Below, piece after piece: positions 52,235 to 64,000 of a stretch of 64,000 bases of DNA. Each line of letters opens with the position of its first letter. Within the stretch, counting starts at the first letter, position 1. The position numbers were made by a program, and so were the translations under genes. Below the pieces are notes generated by a model that saw only the letters and a program-made list of their open reading frames with translations, made no database searches and was not told where the DNA came from. Where the stretch lies: NCBI GenBank assembly GCA_013368375.1, contig JAACJP010000001.1:806001-870000 (forward strand). Reading direction: 5' to 3'. Source of the stretch: Tricholomella constricta. Its lineage: Eukaryota > Basidiomycota > Agaricomycetes > Agaricales > Lyophyllaceae.

Positions 52235-52580
52235 TGTTAGGACTCTGCGTAGCACGTCGGTTACAGATGTACTCTGGAACCACCGAAGCGGACAGGCCTG
52301 ACGTTCGTCAAGGAAAACGGCCTTCGAAAGGGTATTCGGAGGTCGTGAGCGTTGACGAAGGAGTTCACCGGAGCTAATTCGATCGAACGAGCTCAGATGA
52401 TACGAGTGTGAAGCCAAGTATATTGAGAAAGAGAGATAGAAACGAGAACGAGAACGGGAACTGGTCTTAACAAATGGTAATATCGAGGTAAAGAGTCTGA
52501 AAAGAAGTGGTGCCATCATATATACGGTGGACGTGCGTGGGAAAGCGTAAGTGATTGCGAGTTTAGGGGCGGTCGTGACA
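52235..52580 (-). repeat. Gypsy-2 copy 2 3' LTR (346 bp)
   Basis: Differs from its partner only at GACGTTCG versus GACATTCG. About 92% like the copy 1 LTRs. Confidence 0.95.
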
Positions 52581-52802
52581 TTACCCCCTCCTCAAGCGTC
52601 GAGCCACTGAGACGCGGAAAAAGAAATGTTCGAATACGGGGAGTGTGGCGGTTATTCTCCTTTCTGGGTCGCGCGCGGTCACGTGAGGGGCACGTGTCGG
52701 TCTCGGTTGTAGGTCCTTGTGGGTGTTTTTGAGGATCTCGGAGATCGAAAGAGAAAAAACTTAGGTTGTTTGTTCCTCCTCCATCTTCTCTTCGTCCTGC
52801 TC

Positions 52803-54785
52803 ATGTCGTCCTTCAATCCCGATATCGTGACCCCCGCCTCCGTTGACCCTGGCACGATTTTGCGCGATTCCGAGTTGGCGCATCTGTCCGTCGAAGATCG
52901 GGCGCGTGTGGCATTCCTTGGCGTACCCCGACCCGTTTCCCCGACGTCCTCTCTTCCTGGGATTGTCACACTTGTCGATGGGAGTGTCGGGGCGGTCCCC
53001 GAATCTTCTCCCGCACCTCCCTCAATTCCCGATCATCGTCTGGTCATCCGTCTGCCGGTTCGATCTCGACAGATCCGGCGTCCTCGTTCCTCCACTCCAG
53101 AGGTTGAGTTCGAACCGGCCAGCGATCCTGTGTCATGTCCGGCGGCGACCTCGTTGTCCTGGGGGTCCCTTTTGACGGATGAGCTGTTGGCGGAGATCTT
53201 GCGTACCGCTGTGCGGGTTCCCCCTTCCTTGGCGTGGTGTGAGACGCATGCACCGGTAAGTGTTGCCCTTTTTCTGCGATCGATTGTTGATTCCATTTTG
53301 GGGTCTTCGTTAGTGTGATCGTTGTCGGGAGCGTCGGCTGTCCTGTCGATTTCAGGAGGTCCGTCTTCGCGGGACCCTGCCCTGTGTCGACTGCCGTGCG
53401 GCGCACTCCCTGTGTTCGCTTTCGTTGGAGCATGGCCTCGAAGTGGCCGCTAGGCAGTTGGGGATTCCCTTGGCGTGGTTGCGCTCTCGTGCGGAAGGTT
53501 TTGCTTTCTCTCGCACTGGCGTTGCGATGTCCTTTACCAGCATCCGTCGCGCCTTGCGTTTACCGCTCCCCCCTCCTCTTCCCGTTGTTTCCACATCCCC
53601 TGAAGGGTCCGGTGCTGTTCCTCCTCCTCGTGCTCCCCCGCCTCGCGCCTTTTTTCGCGGTACGCGAGGCCAGGGTCGAAAGTCTGTGCCTGTTGGCCGT
53701 AGGGGTGCGCGCTTGTCCGTTCAGGAGGTGCGCTCTTCGCCTATCCCTGGCCCTTCTCCCTCCTCCTCCCGCGATAGTTCAGTTTCGCTTGTCCCCGTTC
53801 GTCGTTCTGGGCCCGTTGTGCATACCGAGTCTCCGGGTTCCCCCATCGCCGGCCCTTCAGAGCCTCTCTTTTTAAAAGGGTCATCCTCCTCAGGCTCTTC
53901 TTCACCAGTTTTGCCCCCTTCCCCCCCCCGCCATGTTGATTTTGACCCCCCCTGCTGCCCCGGTTCCCTCCCCTCCCTCGTCTGAGGAGTACCTCCGTCT
54001 TCAACGCCTCTATGACCAGGAGGTCGCGCGCGCGCAGGCCCTCTCTGTTCAAGTCGAGCTTCTCCGGGTCGAGGGTCAGCGTGCCAAGTCCCATCTTTGT
54101 GGCGTATTGGCCGACTTCACCGATGAACGTGAGCGTTTCCTTCATCTGCAGGCGCAGACTTCGGAGGTCGTAGACGTCGATCGTGACGCGGAGGTTGAGG
54201 ATCTTCGGATGGAGGTATCGGTTCTTCAGGATGAGGTTGCTGGTTTGCAGGGGCACGTTGTCCACCTTCAGGAGGTTAGGGATCATTGGCATGGTCACGC
54301 CTTGGACCTCCGCACTCGCGTTGACGGTGAGTTTCGATTCCCTTCATTTTCTCCTTCTTGTTTCTAAAACTTTTCGTAGCCCTCGACCTTGCGCGTACCG
54401 CCTTCGCGTCCGATATGTATATCGCGGATGGTGCTTTGCGTCGCGCCCTCGTCGAGTTGGAGGCGTCGCCAGTCCGAAGTATCATCGATGGCGCCCACAA
54501 GATTCTTGAGCGGCACTCGCTCCTGGAGCTGTTCCGCCCCCCCCCGTCGATCCCGAGTCGCCGTTCCCCGCGTTCGAGCATTTCCTTGCTCTTCATCGCC
54601 CTTCTCTTACCCGCGAAGGTGCCTTGGCGGAGTTCATATCTCAGTCTCAGTTGATTGCCGACGGCGAGCAGGATATTGCGTCGATGCGTCCCCTGGAGAT
54701 AGGGTTGGTTGGGGAGGTGGGGGGTGATCGTGAGGGCGGTTCTTCTTCCAGTGCGGGTCCCTCCAAGCATCGTCGCATCGAGTAG
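52803..54785 (+). pseudogene. Gypsy-2 copy 2 antisense accessory gene
   Basis: Opposite to gag-pol: exons 52803-53255, 53356-54326 and 54380-54785, with introns of 100 and 53 nt whose splice sites match copy 1. Exon 1 is intact here (single unit of the 137-bp segment; 151 codons). Exon 2 has an extra C in a poly-C run near 53925 that shifts the frame before the coiled coil. Exon 3 has a lengthened poly-C near 54540. So each copy is broken at different places, and the same gene structure is seen in both. Confidence 0.7.
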
Positions 54786-55008
54786 TCGGTCCCTTCTGCA
54801 GCGTCTTGGCCTTCATTTATTTATCTTTTTTTTTGCTGAATATTTACAGTCCGAAGTTCGTTCGTTTGTTTTTCTTTTTTCTTGATATTTTTTCTTTGTG
54901 TGATATTGTTGCGCTGGTGGTCGAATACATATAGTAGAGTTTAGTCTTGGGAAAATTTGCATAATTTTCGTGATGTGTTGATGTGCCTGAGTGTTCGTCG
55001 AGTGTCTT

Positions 55009-58000
55009 TTAAATTGTGGGGTCCCGTGGTTTTCTTGGGAATAGTCGGTGGAATTCAAGGGCCATGTCCTTTGCTCCTTCTATATTCTCCGCTGGTTCCC
55101 AGGTATCGTCTTCGGGGCCGTACCCTTCCCATCGTACCAAGTAGAGGACGTGTTTCCCTCGTGTTCGGGAATCCAGGATCTGTCCCACTTTGTAGTGTTC
55201 TTCGCCCTCGACTTCGATCGTCTGCGGAGGTGGTTTTGATCGTCCGGGGAAATTCTCATGCTCGTGCTTCTCGAGCAACTTGACGTGGAAGACATTGTGA
55301 ATCCCTTTCAGTGTCGGAGGTAGTTCCAGTCGATACGCGTGGCTGGAGATCTTCTGCAGGATTTTGAAGGGGCCCAGTCTCCGGTGGTCCAGCTTTTTGG
55401 AGGGGCGTTTCGTTTTGATGTTCCGGCAATCGAGCCATACCTCCGTTCCTACGGCCCAATCTGGTGTAGGGTCCCGTTTCTTGTCCGCGAATCGTTTGTA
55501 GGCTTCGTTTGCGATCTCTATCTCTTGGCGGAGGTAGTCCTGGAGGGTCCGGAGGTCTACGGCTACCTCCTGGGCTTCCTTTGCCGGTATGTCTTTTATA
55601 GAGATTGTCAGGCGGGGGTGATAACCCTTGTTCGCAAAGAAAGGAGAGACTCCCGTGGTCGAATGGGTTGTATTGTTATACGTGAATTCCGCCAGTGGGA
55701 GCTGTGTTCGCCAGTTGGTCTGGAGGTAGTTCACGTATATCCGGAGGTACTGTTCCAGTGTCTGATTTACTCGTTCCGTCTGGCCGTCGGTCTCCGGGTG
55801 ATACGCGGTTGAAAGGTTCGATTTAATGTCCAGGGCTTTACACAGCGAGCTCCAGAAACGGGAGACGAAGAGGGTGCCCCTGTCCGATATGATGTCGTCG
55901 GGCAGTCCGTGCTTGGAGAAGACATGTTCCAAGAATAGTTGAGCAAGTTCCTTTGCTGTGTCCGTTGTGTGACAGGGTATGAAGATGCCTTGCTTGGTGA
56001 GGCGGCATACTACGACCAGTATGGCGTCGTACCCATCCGATTCCGGTAGTTCTACAATGTGGTCCATGGATATGGAGGCCCACGCCCTTCACCCAATCTG
56101 GAGTGGTTTCAATAGTCCGTATGGGCTATGGCGTGGGACCTTCGCTCTTTTACAGGTATAACAGCTTCGGACGTATCGAATGACCTCCTTCCGTAATCCG
56201 GGCCAGAAATAAGTCCTCATGATGAGTTGTGTGGTCTTTCTGATCCCTGGATGTCCGCGCAGTTTGTGGTCGTGATGTTGCTGTAGGATGTCGAGGCGAA
56301 ATCTGGAATGGTCCGGTACGTAGATTCTTCCGTCGCGAAGGAGTAGTTTGCCATCATCGGATAGGGAGAACGCGGAGGTCTCATCTCCGGGTTTGGGTGC
56401 GTGTCTCTCGAAGAATTTGTCTCGGGGTGTGTTCCGGATGTTGTTTAGTAGGAGCTCCTCGTTCAGTATTAGGGCCGCGTTCAATCGTTCGGGGGGTATG
56501 ATGATGCGGTTGTTGAACGAATTATGATCCTGTTCGAACCCTTTCTTGGGATACACGTCTGGCCATCGCGTGAGGGCATCTGGTTTCGCTCCTAATCTTC
56601 CGGGTCTGTAGTTTATTTGGAAATCGAAGTTCGCCAGGCATTCCGACCATCGTGCTTGTCTGCGACTGAGTTGCTTGGTCGTAGAGAAATACTGTAGGTT
56701 GTTGTGGTCGGAGTACACTTGAATGCGGTGGGGAGATCCCTCTAGGTAGGCCCTCCATTGCTTAAACGCTTCCACGATTGCTAGGTCTATCATAGTTCTC
56801 ACGTAGAAGGCGACCGGACATAAGTCTTGTGATGTCTCGTCAAATTGGGAGATGATCCCCGCTATGGCGAAGTCGGAAGCGTCGCACTCTAATATCACCG
56901 GTAGTTGAGGATCGAAGTGTCGTAGGATGGGTGCGGAGGAGAATGCTTTCTTCAATAGCTCGAAGACTCCTTCGCATTCGGAATCCCATTTCCAGATTGT
57001 GTCCTTTTGCGTGAGTTTGTTTAACCTCTTCGTTATGCCCGAGTAATTGTCGATAAACCGCCGATAGAAGTTTGCAAAGCCTAGGAAAGATTGGAGTTCC
57101 TTGACCTTCGTTGGTCTAGGCCACTTCCGGATCGCGTCGACTTTTCCTGGATCCATCTTTACTCCGCCGGGGGATACGATGACACCTAGGTATTCGATCT
57201 CCGTAGTGTGAAATGTGCATTTCTCCGGTTTCGCATGAAGGTTGTGTTTCCGGAGCCTCTCGAGGACCTTCCGAACGTGTCCGTGATGTTCCTCTAAGGT
57301 CTCCAAGAAAACCAGAATGTCGTCGAGATAGATCACTACGAACACGTCATTCATGTCGTGGAAGATGTCGTTCATGAAGTGTTGGAATGTCGCGGGTGAG
57401 TTTGTCATGCCGAAGGGCATTACCAGGTATTCGAAAAGTCCATAACGAGTGCGGAAGGCTGTCTTCCATTCGTGTCCCGGAGCTATGCGGACGTTGTTGT
57501 AGCCCACTCGGAGGTCGATCTTCGAGTATACTTTCGCTTTTTGAAGTCGGTCTATGAGGTCTCCGATCAGAGGTAGAGGGTAACGGTTCTTCTTGGTGAT
57601 CCGATTTAATCCTCTATAGTCCACGCATAGCCGGAGTGATCCGTCCTTCTTCTTTGCGAACAGTACCGGAGCTCCCGCTGACGAACTCGAAGGTCGGATG
57701 AACCCTTTTCCGAGCATCTCGTCGATGTAATCCTTCAATGCTTTCAACTCCAGTTCGGACATGTTGTATATCTTTCCGAAGGGAGGGGTAGTGTTTTCGT
57801 CGAGTTCCACTGTGTGATCGTAAGGTCGGTGTGGGGGGCTGGTTTTCGCTTCGCCCGCTGAGAATACGTCTTCGAAGTCCCTGTACTCCGGAGGTACGAC
57901 TTCCTCGAAGATTTCCTTTTCTGTCTTTGGTTGCTTGGGTTCATCGTCGGAGGTGTTATTGGCATGGAGGTGTTCTTCCTTTTCGGTGGGGGAGATGTGT

Positions 58001-59394
58001 AGTTGGAACGCTGTAGCTCCGTCCCTGATGAGGTTCGCGAATGGCGCCGCTCCGATCAGGCGGATGTTTTGTGTTTCGACATCCTCTTCTCCCTCTCCGG
58101 TTTCGTCTTCGACCTCCGTTTCCGGGTTGGTTTCCTCTTCTTCCTATGTTTCTGTCATTGGGGACGTTGCGGATTTCCGTTTGGGGTGGGGTTTGAATTT
58201 GGACCTCGGAACGTTTGGAGGGAAGTAGTTCGGTGGGGGTGGTTTTCGGGTGCGTTTCCGTCCCGTTACCTCCTCTGGCGACTCGGTTGTCGGTGTTGGT
58301 ACTTCCTCTTGGGGTTCGTTGGTGTTTGGGCGGGTGTCTTCCTCCTTCATGTTGTCGCTGGGGGTGTCGTTCTGATCGTTGTCGTCGTCCAGGAGGTCCC
58401 TGAGGAGGGGTTGTTTCTCCGAAAGGGGGTTGGCTGGTTTCGGAGCTTCGACGTCTTCCTCCTCCTCAAGGGTCACGGTTCCCCATTGCGTCTTCTGGGA
58501 AAGCGATATCGCGGCTAGTCCTGCCCCTTGTTCCATGGTCATGGACATTTCCCGCCAGTCGATGTCCGGATTTGCTTCCCGTAACCAAGGTAATCCAAGC
58601 ACTACTGGTGTGGCTGGATGTAATTGTGTTATGAGGAGGTCGACCTTATACTCTAGTCCGTTCTCGAGTTTGATTGTTTCGGGACTATGGTGTGAAATGG
58701 TTCCGCCTCCGCTGGGGTTTCCGTCGAACAGTTGTAGGGTCATGGGGTTGGCGAGAGGTTCCGGCTTCATACACGAGGATTTTGTTATGAAGTTGCCCGC
58801 CGCCCCACTATCGATAAGTGCCCGTAGACGCGTTGTAGATCCCTCCAACTGTACTTCGATCATGAAGGAGCGAGTCGACCGCGAGGGTAAGTGTTGAGCT
58901 CCTGTGCTTGTTGTTGTTGGAGCGATTTCCTTTTTCCTTCGGAGGTCCGGTAGTGATCCTTCGATTTTGCCGTTTGACCCCCATCGTAGCGTGATGCAGA
59001 GGTCTTTCCAATTTATGCGGGGATTGACCTCCTTCAGCCATGATAGTCCCAGCACTATCGTCGTTGTCTCGTGGAGTTTCGTTATGAGGAATCTTATCCT
59101 CTGAGTGGTGCCGTCACTGAATTTGACGTCGTTGGTGGTATAGTGTGTGATTTTGCCTGATGCGGAGGGTTCTCCGTCGAATAGGCAGAGGTTTATTGGG
59201 GGGTTGAGCTCCTCGAGGTGGAGCCCACGTGATGTCGCCATGACGGAGTCCATGAAGTTGTCGGTAGCTCCGCTGTCGATGAGCGTGTTTTCGGGGTCTT
59301 CTCCTCCTCCGTTTGGCGTGAGGTGTATTAGAAATGCCAGTGACGAATGGGAGGAGAGAGTTACTGTGCGGGTGTCCGTTGTCGATAATGCCAT
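55009..59394 (-). pseudogene. Gypsy-2 copy 2 Pol, broken
   Basis: Same domain order as copy 1, including both retropepsin domains (LIDSGATDNF and LIDSGAAGNF). Breaks seen: a TAG at 58146-58144 in the acidic linker (CAG in copy 1), loss of 13 codons in RNase H near 56785 (copy 1 ELNYDIYDKEL is missing), and a TGA at 56091-56089 before the integrase core (CGA in copy 1). The integrase core and chromodomain (56067-55009) are open. RT keeps YLDD. Confidence 0.9.
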
Positions 59395-59438
59395 TGCGCG
59401 TAGTTTAGTGTCAAGGTCCGGTTTTAGATCTTCGCGAT

Positions 59439-61800
59439 TCAGAGCCCGGGCAAGTCCTGAATCGCCCCCGCGTTTCCCTCTTCTGTCTTGTGATGGAATT
59501 CGAAGATGTCGTCGCCGATGAGATAGGTGGCTCTGCCCATGGTGTTTGCTGTTGGGCAGTCGCGCATCCAGTGTTCCAGATCACCGCATAGGATGCAGGC
59601 CTTGTCTCGAATTCGTTGTTGCTTTATGTCTTCGTCGATCTTCACCCAGGGGCGTGTTGACTTCTTGAACCCGAAGTTGTTGGCTTGTAGGGCCTCCTCG
59701 TCGTCCCATGCGATTTCCTGGTCTTGCGCCTTACCTTCCTTACCTGTGTCCGGGTCCTGGTCATGACTTTCGGCATTCAAGCGTGCATTCCTGCTCCCTT
59801 GAGTCGTTTGCAGCATCGTGCGGTTTGCGGGTCCGGCCGAAGGTCCAATCGGAGGTCGTGCGGAGGTGTTGGAGGTATTCGTGTTATTCGCCCAGAGGGG
59901 TTTGTAGGACTCTGGATTTTCTATACGATGTTCCCAGTACCTCCGGTCGATGGTTTAGGAGGTGTCGGTACTGTTCCGGGGTCAGGTTTTGGTTTGGGCC
60001 TAAGAGCTGTTGCGGTGGAGGTGGGGGTCGTTGAGGGTTTGTGAATTGGCCTCCTCCCGAATTTCCGGGTGGGCCTCCTCCTCCTCCTCCTCCGTGGCCT
60101 CCTCCTCCCCCTCCGGGACCTCCGTGGCCTCCCGGGCCTCCTGGTCCTTGTGGTGGTCCGTATCCTCCGTGACCTCCCCCTCCTCCAGGACCTCCTGTTC
60201 CTCCAGGGCCGTTTCCCCAATAACCTCCTCCTCCCCCTCCTGGTCCTCCGGGGCCGTTTCCCCATTGAGTTCCTCTCGGGGTAGGTGGTCCCGAAGATCC
60301 CGGAGGTGGTTGGGGCTGTGGAGGTGGTCCGTTGTACTGGGGGTTCGATCGTCCGCCGGGTATGGGTGGGGCTGGTCCGGGGTTGTATCCAGTTCTGTAT
60401 TGTTCGAACTGGGGGAATTGTTGTTGGGTCCCTTGCCTTCCGTCGAGGATGTTTACGTTTTGACCGGGGCCGGGGTCCGCTCCGATTCCACGTCGTTCTC
60501 TTGGGGAGATTGGGCGTGGGCCTTGTGGTGACCTCCTGTTCTGACTTGCCAGATGAGGTGGTGTTTGGCGCCAGTCTTCTCGTGCCCTAGGGGGTGCTCC
60601 CTCTCTTCTTTCCGAGTTTTCTTCGCGTAGTTCGTAGCTGTGGGCGTACGACAGTGGCGTTGGGATTCCCCGTTCCGACGGAGGTAGGGGAATGTTCTCA
60701 GGTTCCCTCGGAGGTACTCCTTCTTGGTTTGCGAAGGTCCTCTGTGGGCCCTGAAAACCCGAATTTGGCCTGGAAAATGGTCCTTCGACAGAGGGGTTCT
60801 CTTCAGGGATTCTTTGTAAGTTGTGGGCTCCCCAGAACCCGAACGTCGGAGCTCTTTGAGCGTCTGTCCCTGGTGTGACGGTGGGTTCGAACCCTTCTTG
60901 GCTGGGGGGTGCGTTCCCTTGGTTCATCCTCCTGAGTAGAGCCGAAGCTGTCTGCGTATTGACAGTGCTTGTCGCTCGTGGAGGTTCTTCGAATCTAGTT
61001 TCAATTCTGGAGGGGACGGGCTCCTGAATTGGCATGTGGAAGGAACGTCCCGCGCTTTGGGGGTCGGAGAATCTTCTTCCCTCGTTGGACGTCTGGATTT
61101 CTCCAGCCAGGGCGCGTAACCTTCTTTCGTTTCCCCCCATTTGTAGCAACACCGTCAGTTGTGGGGGTAATCGATGGGCTTCGTGCAGTTGCATGGTCGA
61201 CAACACGAGGTTGGCCCATTGTTCCGGTGTTCGGGGTTGATGATCCATCCCCATGGTTTTGACTAGGAGCTCGTGCGCTTGTCGCGAAAACTCTTCCCGC
61301 GTCATGCGGAGCTCGTAGAGTATCCTTTCATGGTCTGAACCGTGTAGAAAGGGGTTTTGTTGACGAGCGAAATGTCCCTGTCCCTCCTCTCGAGCCCTAT
61401 CCCTCCTCTGGAACATCTCCGGGTGCCTCAACCTTTCGTAGTATGACCCGGGAGTCTGGTTACTTGAAGGCGGAGGTCCGGAGGTCGTTGCAGATGGTGG
61501 TAAGGGGGGATAGTTGGGGGTGGCGAGTTGGTAAGAGGGGTTGAATACGTTTGAGGGGGTTCGGGGTAGGGGTCGTCGAGGGTCCTGACTGGCTGAGGAA
61601 AAGTCCCCCTCGTGTTGGCTGGTTGGAAAATGTTGTGTTCTAGCCTGGACCTGTTGGTTCCAAAGGTCCCTTGCACATGTGTCCTGTTGAGGCAGGGGGG
61701 TTTCGAAAGGTGGTGGTGAAGGTCTTCTTTGTGTGAAAGAGGGACCTTCGAAGTTTTGATAGCGGACTGTGGTGTTGGGCTCCACTATCGTCGAGGACAT
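59439..61800 (-). pseudogene. Gypsy-2 copy 2 Gag with capsid deletion
   Basis: The ATG at 61800 opens a Gag similar to copy 1 through the Gly/Pro tract. After RHLLN the sequence jumps to the segment that in copy 1 lies about 500 bp downstream, removing nearly all of the capsid domain and shifting frame to a stop at 59884. The distal part (59816-59439) with the zinc knuckle CILCGDLEHWMRDC is still present in its original frame. Confidence 0.88.
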
Positions 61801-61829
61801 GTCCGGTGGGTGGGGAGACCTCGATATTA

Positions 61830-62175
61830 TGTTAGGACTCTGCGTAGCACGTCGGTTACAGATGTACTCTGGAACCACCGAAGCGGACAGGCCTGACATT
61901 CGTCAAGGAAAACGGCCTTCGAAAGGGTATTCGGAGGTCGTGAGCGTTGACGAAGGAGTTCACCGGAGCTAATTCGATCGAACGAGCTCAGATGATACGA
62001 GTGTGAAGCCAAGTATATTGAGAAAGAGAGATAGAAACGAGAACGAGAACGGGAACTGGTCTTAACAAATGGTAATATCGAGGTAAAGAGTCTGAAAAGA
62101 AGTGGTGCCATCATATATACGGTGGACGTGCGTGGGAAAGCGTAAGTGATTGCGAGTTTAGGGGCGGTCGTGACA
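61830..62175 (-). repeat. Gypsy-2 copy 2 5' LTR (346 bp)
   Basis: TG..CA ends. Carries the TATATA box and the 12-nt self-primer. Followed inward by the TAATATCGAGGT primer site. Confidence 0.95.
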
Positions 62176-64000
62176 GTACCCCAGCCAAGTACCAACTTCC
62201 AGCAACGACGCGATTCGGGGCGGCGACAGCCGCACCGACCAGCAAAATTCAAACCCGGGGCCGAGTTCAAGTGGAGAGGGAGTGCAGGGGCGCGCAGAAA
62301 ACGCGCCCCCACCCCCAACTTACATGGGCTCGCAGCCCCAATTATACCAATATCCTCCGGTTGGCCACATGAGCCAACCGCCCCATCAGGGGCAACAACC
62401 ATTCCCGACGGTTGGCCATATGAGCCAACCGCACCACCAAGGGCAACAACCACCTATGGGTGGTTTTTATCTGCCAGGACTGGCATTCCAACAGATGCCA
62501 TCAATGGCGGGTTTCATGGGGTACCCGCAACCGACGTGGTACCCCCAAATGCCCATGCAGCCTGTACCGCACAATACGCGGTACAACAAGTCGGAGAAGA
62601 TGGAGGTAGACGACCAAAGTCGTCTGCAAGCAAATGTTCTGCCGGCGCAAGTGGTGCACGGTGAACCGTTGCGGCAACATGTCGCACCGAACGCAGACGA
62701 CAAAGTGTCGTCGGCGTCGAGTTCGCGGAGGATGGCAGACGATCACAGAGTATCGCCTGCTTCAAGTTCGAGGAGACCATTTGCAGACGATGGTCTCCTT
62801 TCTTCTCTCTTGGACCGATTGGAAGACGCGGGTATTCACCACGAATTTTGTGATTTCTTCGACGATGGAATGGCGCAGCTGGTCATAACCCAGCTGCTTG
62901 ATGCATACGATGGAGCTCGCGCAGATTTGAGACGCGTGAAAGCGAGAGAAGCAGCCATGGCTGAGCAACTCAGCCTGGCAAGAAAACGGCCGGCAGTAGC
63001 GTCGCCGGATCGCGGGGAGGGACCATCGTCCCGACCCATAAAAAGGCAGCAAACAGAGGTGCGTCGAGAAGAACGCACCTCTTACGAGCCGCGACGACAA
63101 GAGAGGAGCGAGCCCAGGCGTCCGGAACGACACCTGGAACAGGAGAATCGGCGGTACAACCGCCACCCCGACCAGGAAGTGTGGCGTGATGAACGCCCAC
63201 TTGATTATGGTTCTCAACGGGAAGAGCGCCGCGAGGACCAAGGGACGCGTGAAGTGCGCCCCTTACCTGCTCGAGAAATCGAGCGCACGGCGTCGACATC
63301 GTCGACGTCAGCGGAAACAAAGCCGCAAAACCTATCCGGAGCGTTACCGCCCCCGGGAGAAAGCCGGGTGCGGAACCCAGAACGAGGTTCTCAGAAGAAG
63401 GAACCTGTTGGCAAATACACGTTGCCAGCGCCAGCCCCTGCACCACCTAGTACGATGGTGCAGCCCCCAACGCTGCCATCCAAAGGCAAACAGAAGGCCT
63501 CGGATCCATATGCCGAGGCTATGGATGAATCGGACTGGGGCGAGTCGTCCGACGACGACAAGCCTGTCAGCAAGAAGAAGGCTGCCGGGCAAAAGCAGCA
63601 TCGCGAGAATATGGCTCGCAAAGCTGAGAAGGAGATGCCGGGGCGGATCCCTGACGAGCTCGGGGTGGTCTTCATCAACGACCGCCACGAGAGGGACAAC
63701 CGCTTTTGGGATATGTTAGTGCGGACGATATATGTATCGTCCGCCCAGAATCGTGCCTATGCACTAGGCACCGCAGCTCGAGTATCCGAAAGCAAGTTGG
63801 GGACGGGACACAATTCTCATCCCCCATCGGGATGGCTATATGCCGTCGCACCACGCGGGTTCCCAATGAACCCTCGTGAAGTTGATCAGTTGTATGCACT
63901 GATCAACGATCGGCACCCCGGCGTGACGGATGAAGAGCGGGCAGAGGCCTTTATGCTCTTTAGGGAGTTCTGGCGAGTCTCCCTCTCGGTAGCGCCCCAT

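Larger units (their letters stand above)
52235..62175 (-). mobile_element. Gypsy-2 copy 2: inverted, internally defective chromovirus
   Basis: 346-bp LTRs (52235-52580 and 61830-62175) differ at one CpG site. Gag and pol lie on the minus strand. Gag has lost about 500 bp, including most of the capsid domain. RNase H has lost 13 codons and pol has two nonsense codons. The frameshift signal, primer site and polypurine tract are kept. Confidence 0.95.
52228..64000 (+). pseudogene. Long accessory/gag-like ORF split after its start by Gypsy-2 copy 2; runs off the window
   Basis: ATG at 52228-52230 plus four more bases precede the insertion. After the retrotransposon the same frame resumes at 62176 with the GTACC duplication (read once, it gives ATG-TAC-CCC) and stays open to base 64000, about 610 codons in all. 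The largest uninterrupted piece starts at the ATG at 62324 (559 codons). The protein is Gln/Pro-rich (two PTVGHMSQP-type repeats), then has a helical segment (LLSSLLDRLEDAGIHHEFC, RADLRRVKAREAAMAEQL), a long Arg/Glu-rich disordered region and a C-terminal domain (NRFWDMLVRTIYVSSAQNRAY, GWLYAVAPRGFPMNPREVDQ, FMLFREFWRVSLSV). I do not recognise it. Its position 128 bp after the Gypsy-3 integrase suggests a third ORF or the gag of a neighbouring element. Confidence 0.75.

Noticed and set aside
62146..62664. 172-codon plus-strand ORF starting in the LTR
   Set aside because: It overlaps the much longer frame starting at 62324 and is in the wrong frame relative to it.

Overview
The window looks like repeat-rich nuclear DNA of a basidiomycete, most likely an Agaricomycete. 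Host genes are dense in short introns (about 46-57 nt, GT..AG, CTAAC/CTGAC-like branch sites). The repeats belong to fungal groups: chromodomain Ty3/Gypsy elements and a KDZ (Kyakuja-Dileera-Zisupton) DNA transposon. All calls come from reading the sequence and from known family motifs; no database search was possible.

Positions 1-5.8 kb hold the host genes: the 3' end of a PI31/Fub1-type proteasome regulator, an acidic four-exon protein of unknown function, and on the minus strand a 15-exon gene for an ankyrin-DysF-FYVE-RING protein. The FYVE signature of that last gene is complete only if a 3-nt micro-exon is spliced in. Positions 5.8-17 kb are non-genic repeats: a decayed element whose two ends recur as a 413-bp unit, long CTCTCGAGAG minisatellites, and one apparently intact chromovirus (Gypsy-1, 7059-13416, minus strand) inserted in the minisatellite with a 5-bp target duplication.

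Positions 18307-45564 form one composite DNA transposon, a KDZ element. It has about 330-bp terminal inverted repeats, a 7-bp target-site duplication (CCTTCAT) and large subterminal tandem arrays that share a TGGGCAAGAC motif in opposite orientations. It encodes an uninterrupted seven-exon KDZ transposase, an Spt5-like NGN/KOW protein with one in-frame stop, and a multi-exon gene with an NPWN motif and an acidic/Gly-rich N-terminus. The last gene is split by a second chromovirus, Gypsy-2 copy 1 (31164-41789). Without that insertion the KDZ element is about 16.6 kb.

Gypsy-2 is unusual in several ways. Its pol carries two tandem retropepsin domains. Its gag-pol junction has a textbook -1 frameshift signal (G GGA AAC, 6-nt spacer, 9-bp hairpin). 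A 12-nt primer site lies next to the LTR and is complementary to the LTR about 35 nt after the TATA box, the Tf1/sushi self-priming layout; Gypsy-1 has the same layout. Gypsy-2 also carries a spliced antisense gene between pol and the 3' LTR.

From 45.6 kb to the right edge lies a third, decayed Gypsy-like element (gag, protease, reverse transcriptase, integrase on the plus strand) followed by a long accessory ORF. That ORF is split two codons in by an inverted, internally defective Gypsy-2 copy 2 (52235-62175) and resumes at 62176 to run off the window. The insertion order that can be read is: KDZ into host DNA, Gypsy-2 copy 1 into the KDZ cargo gene, Gypsy-2 copy 2 into the third element's accessory ORF, and Gypsy-1 into the minisatellite.
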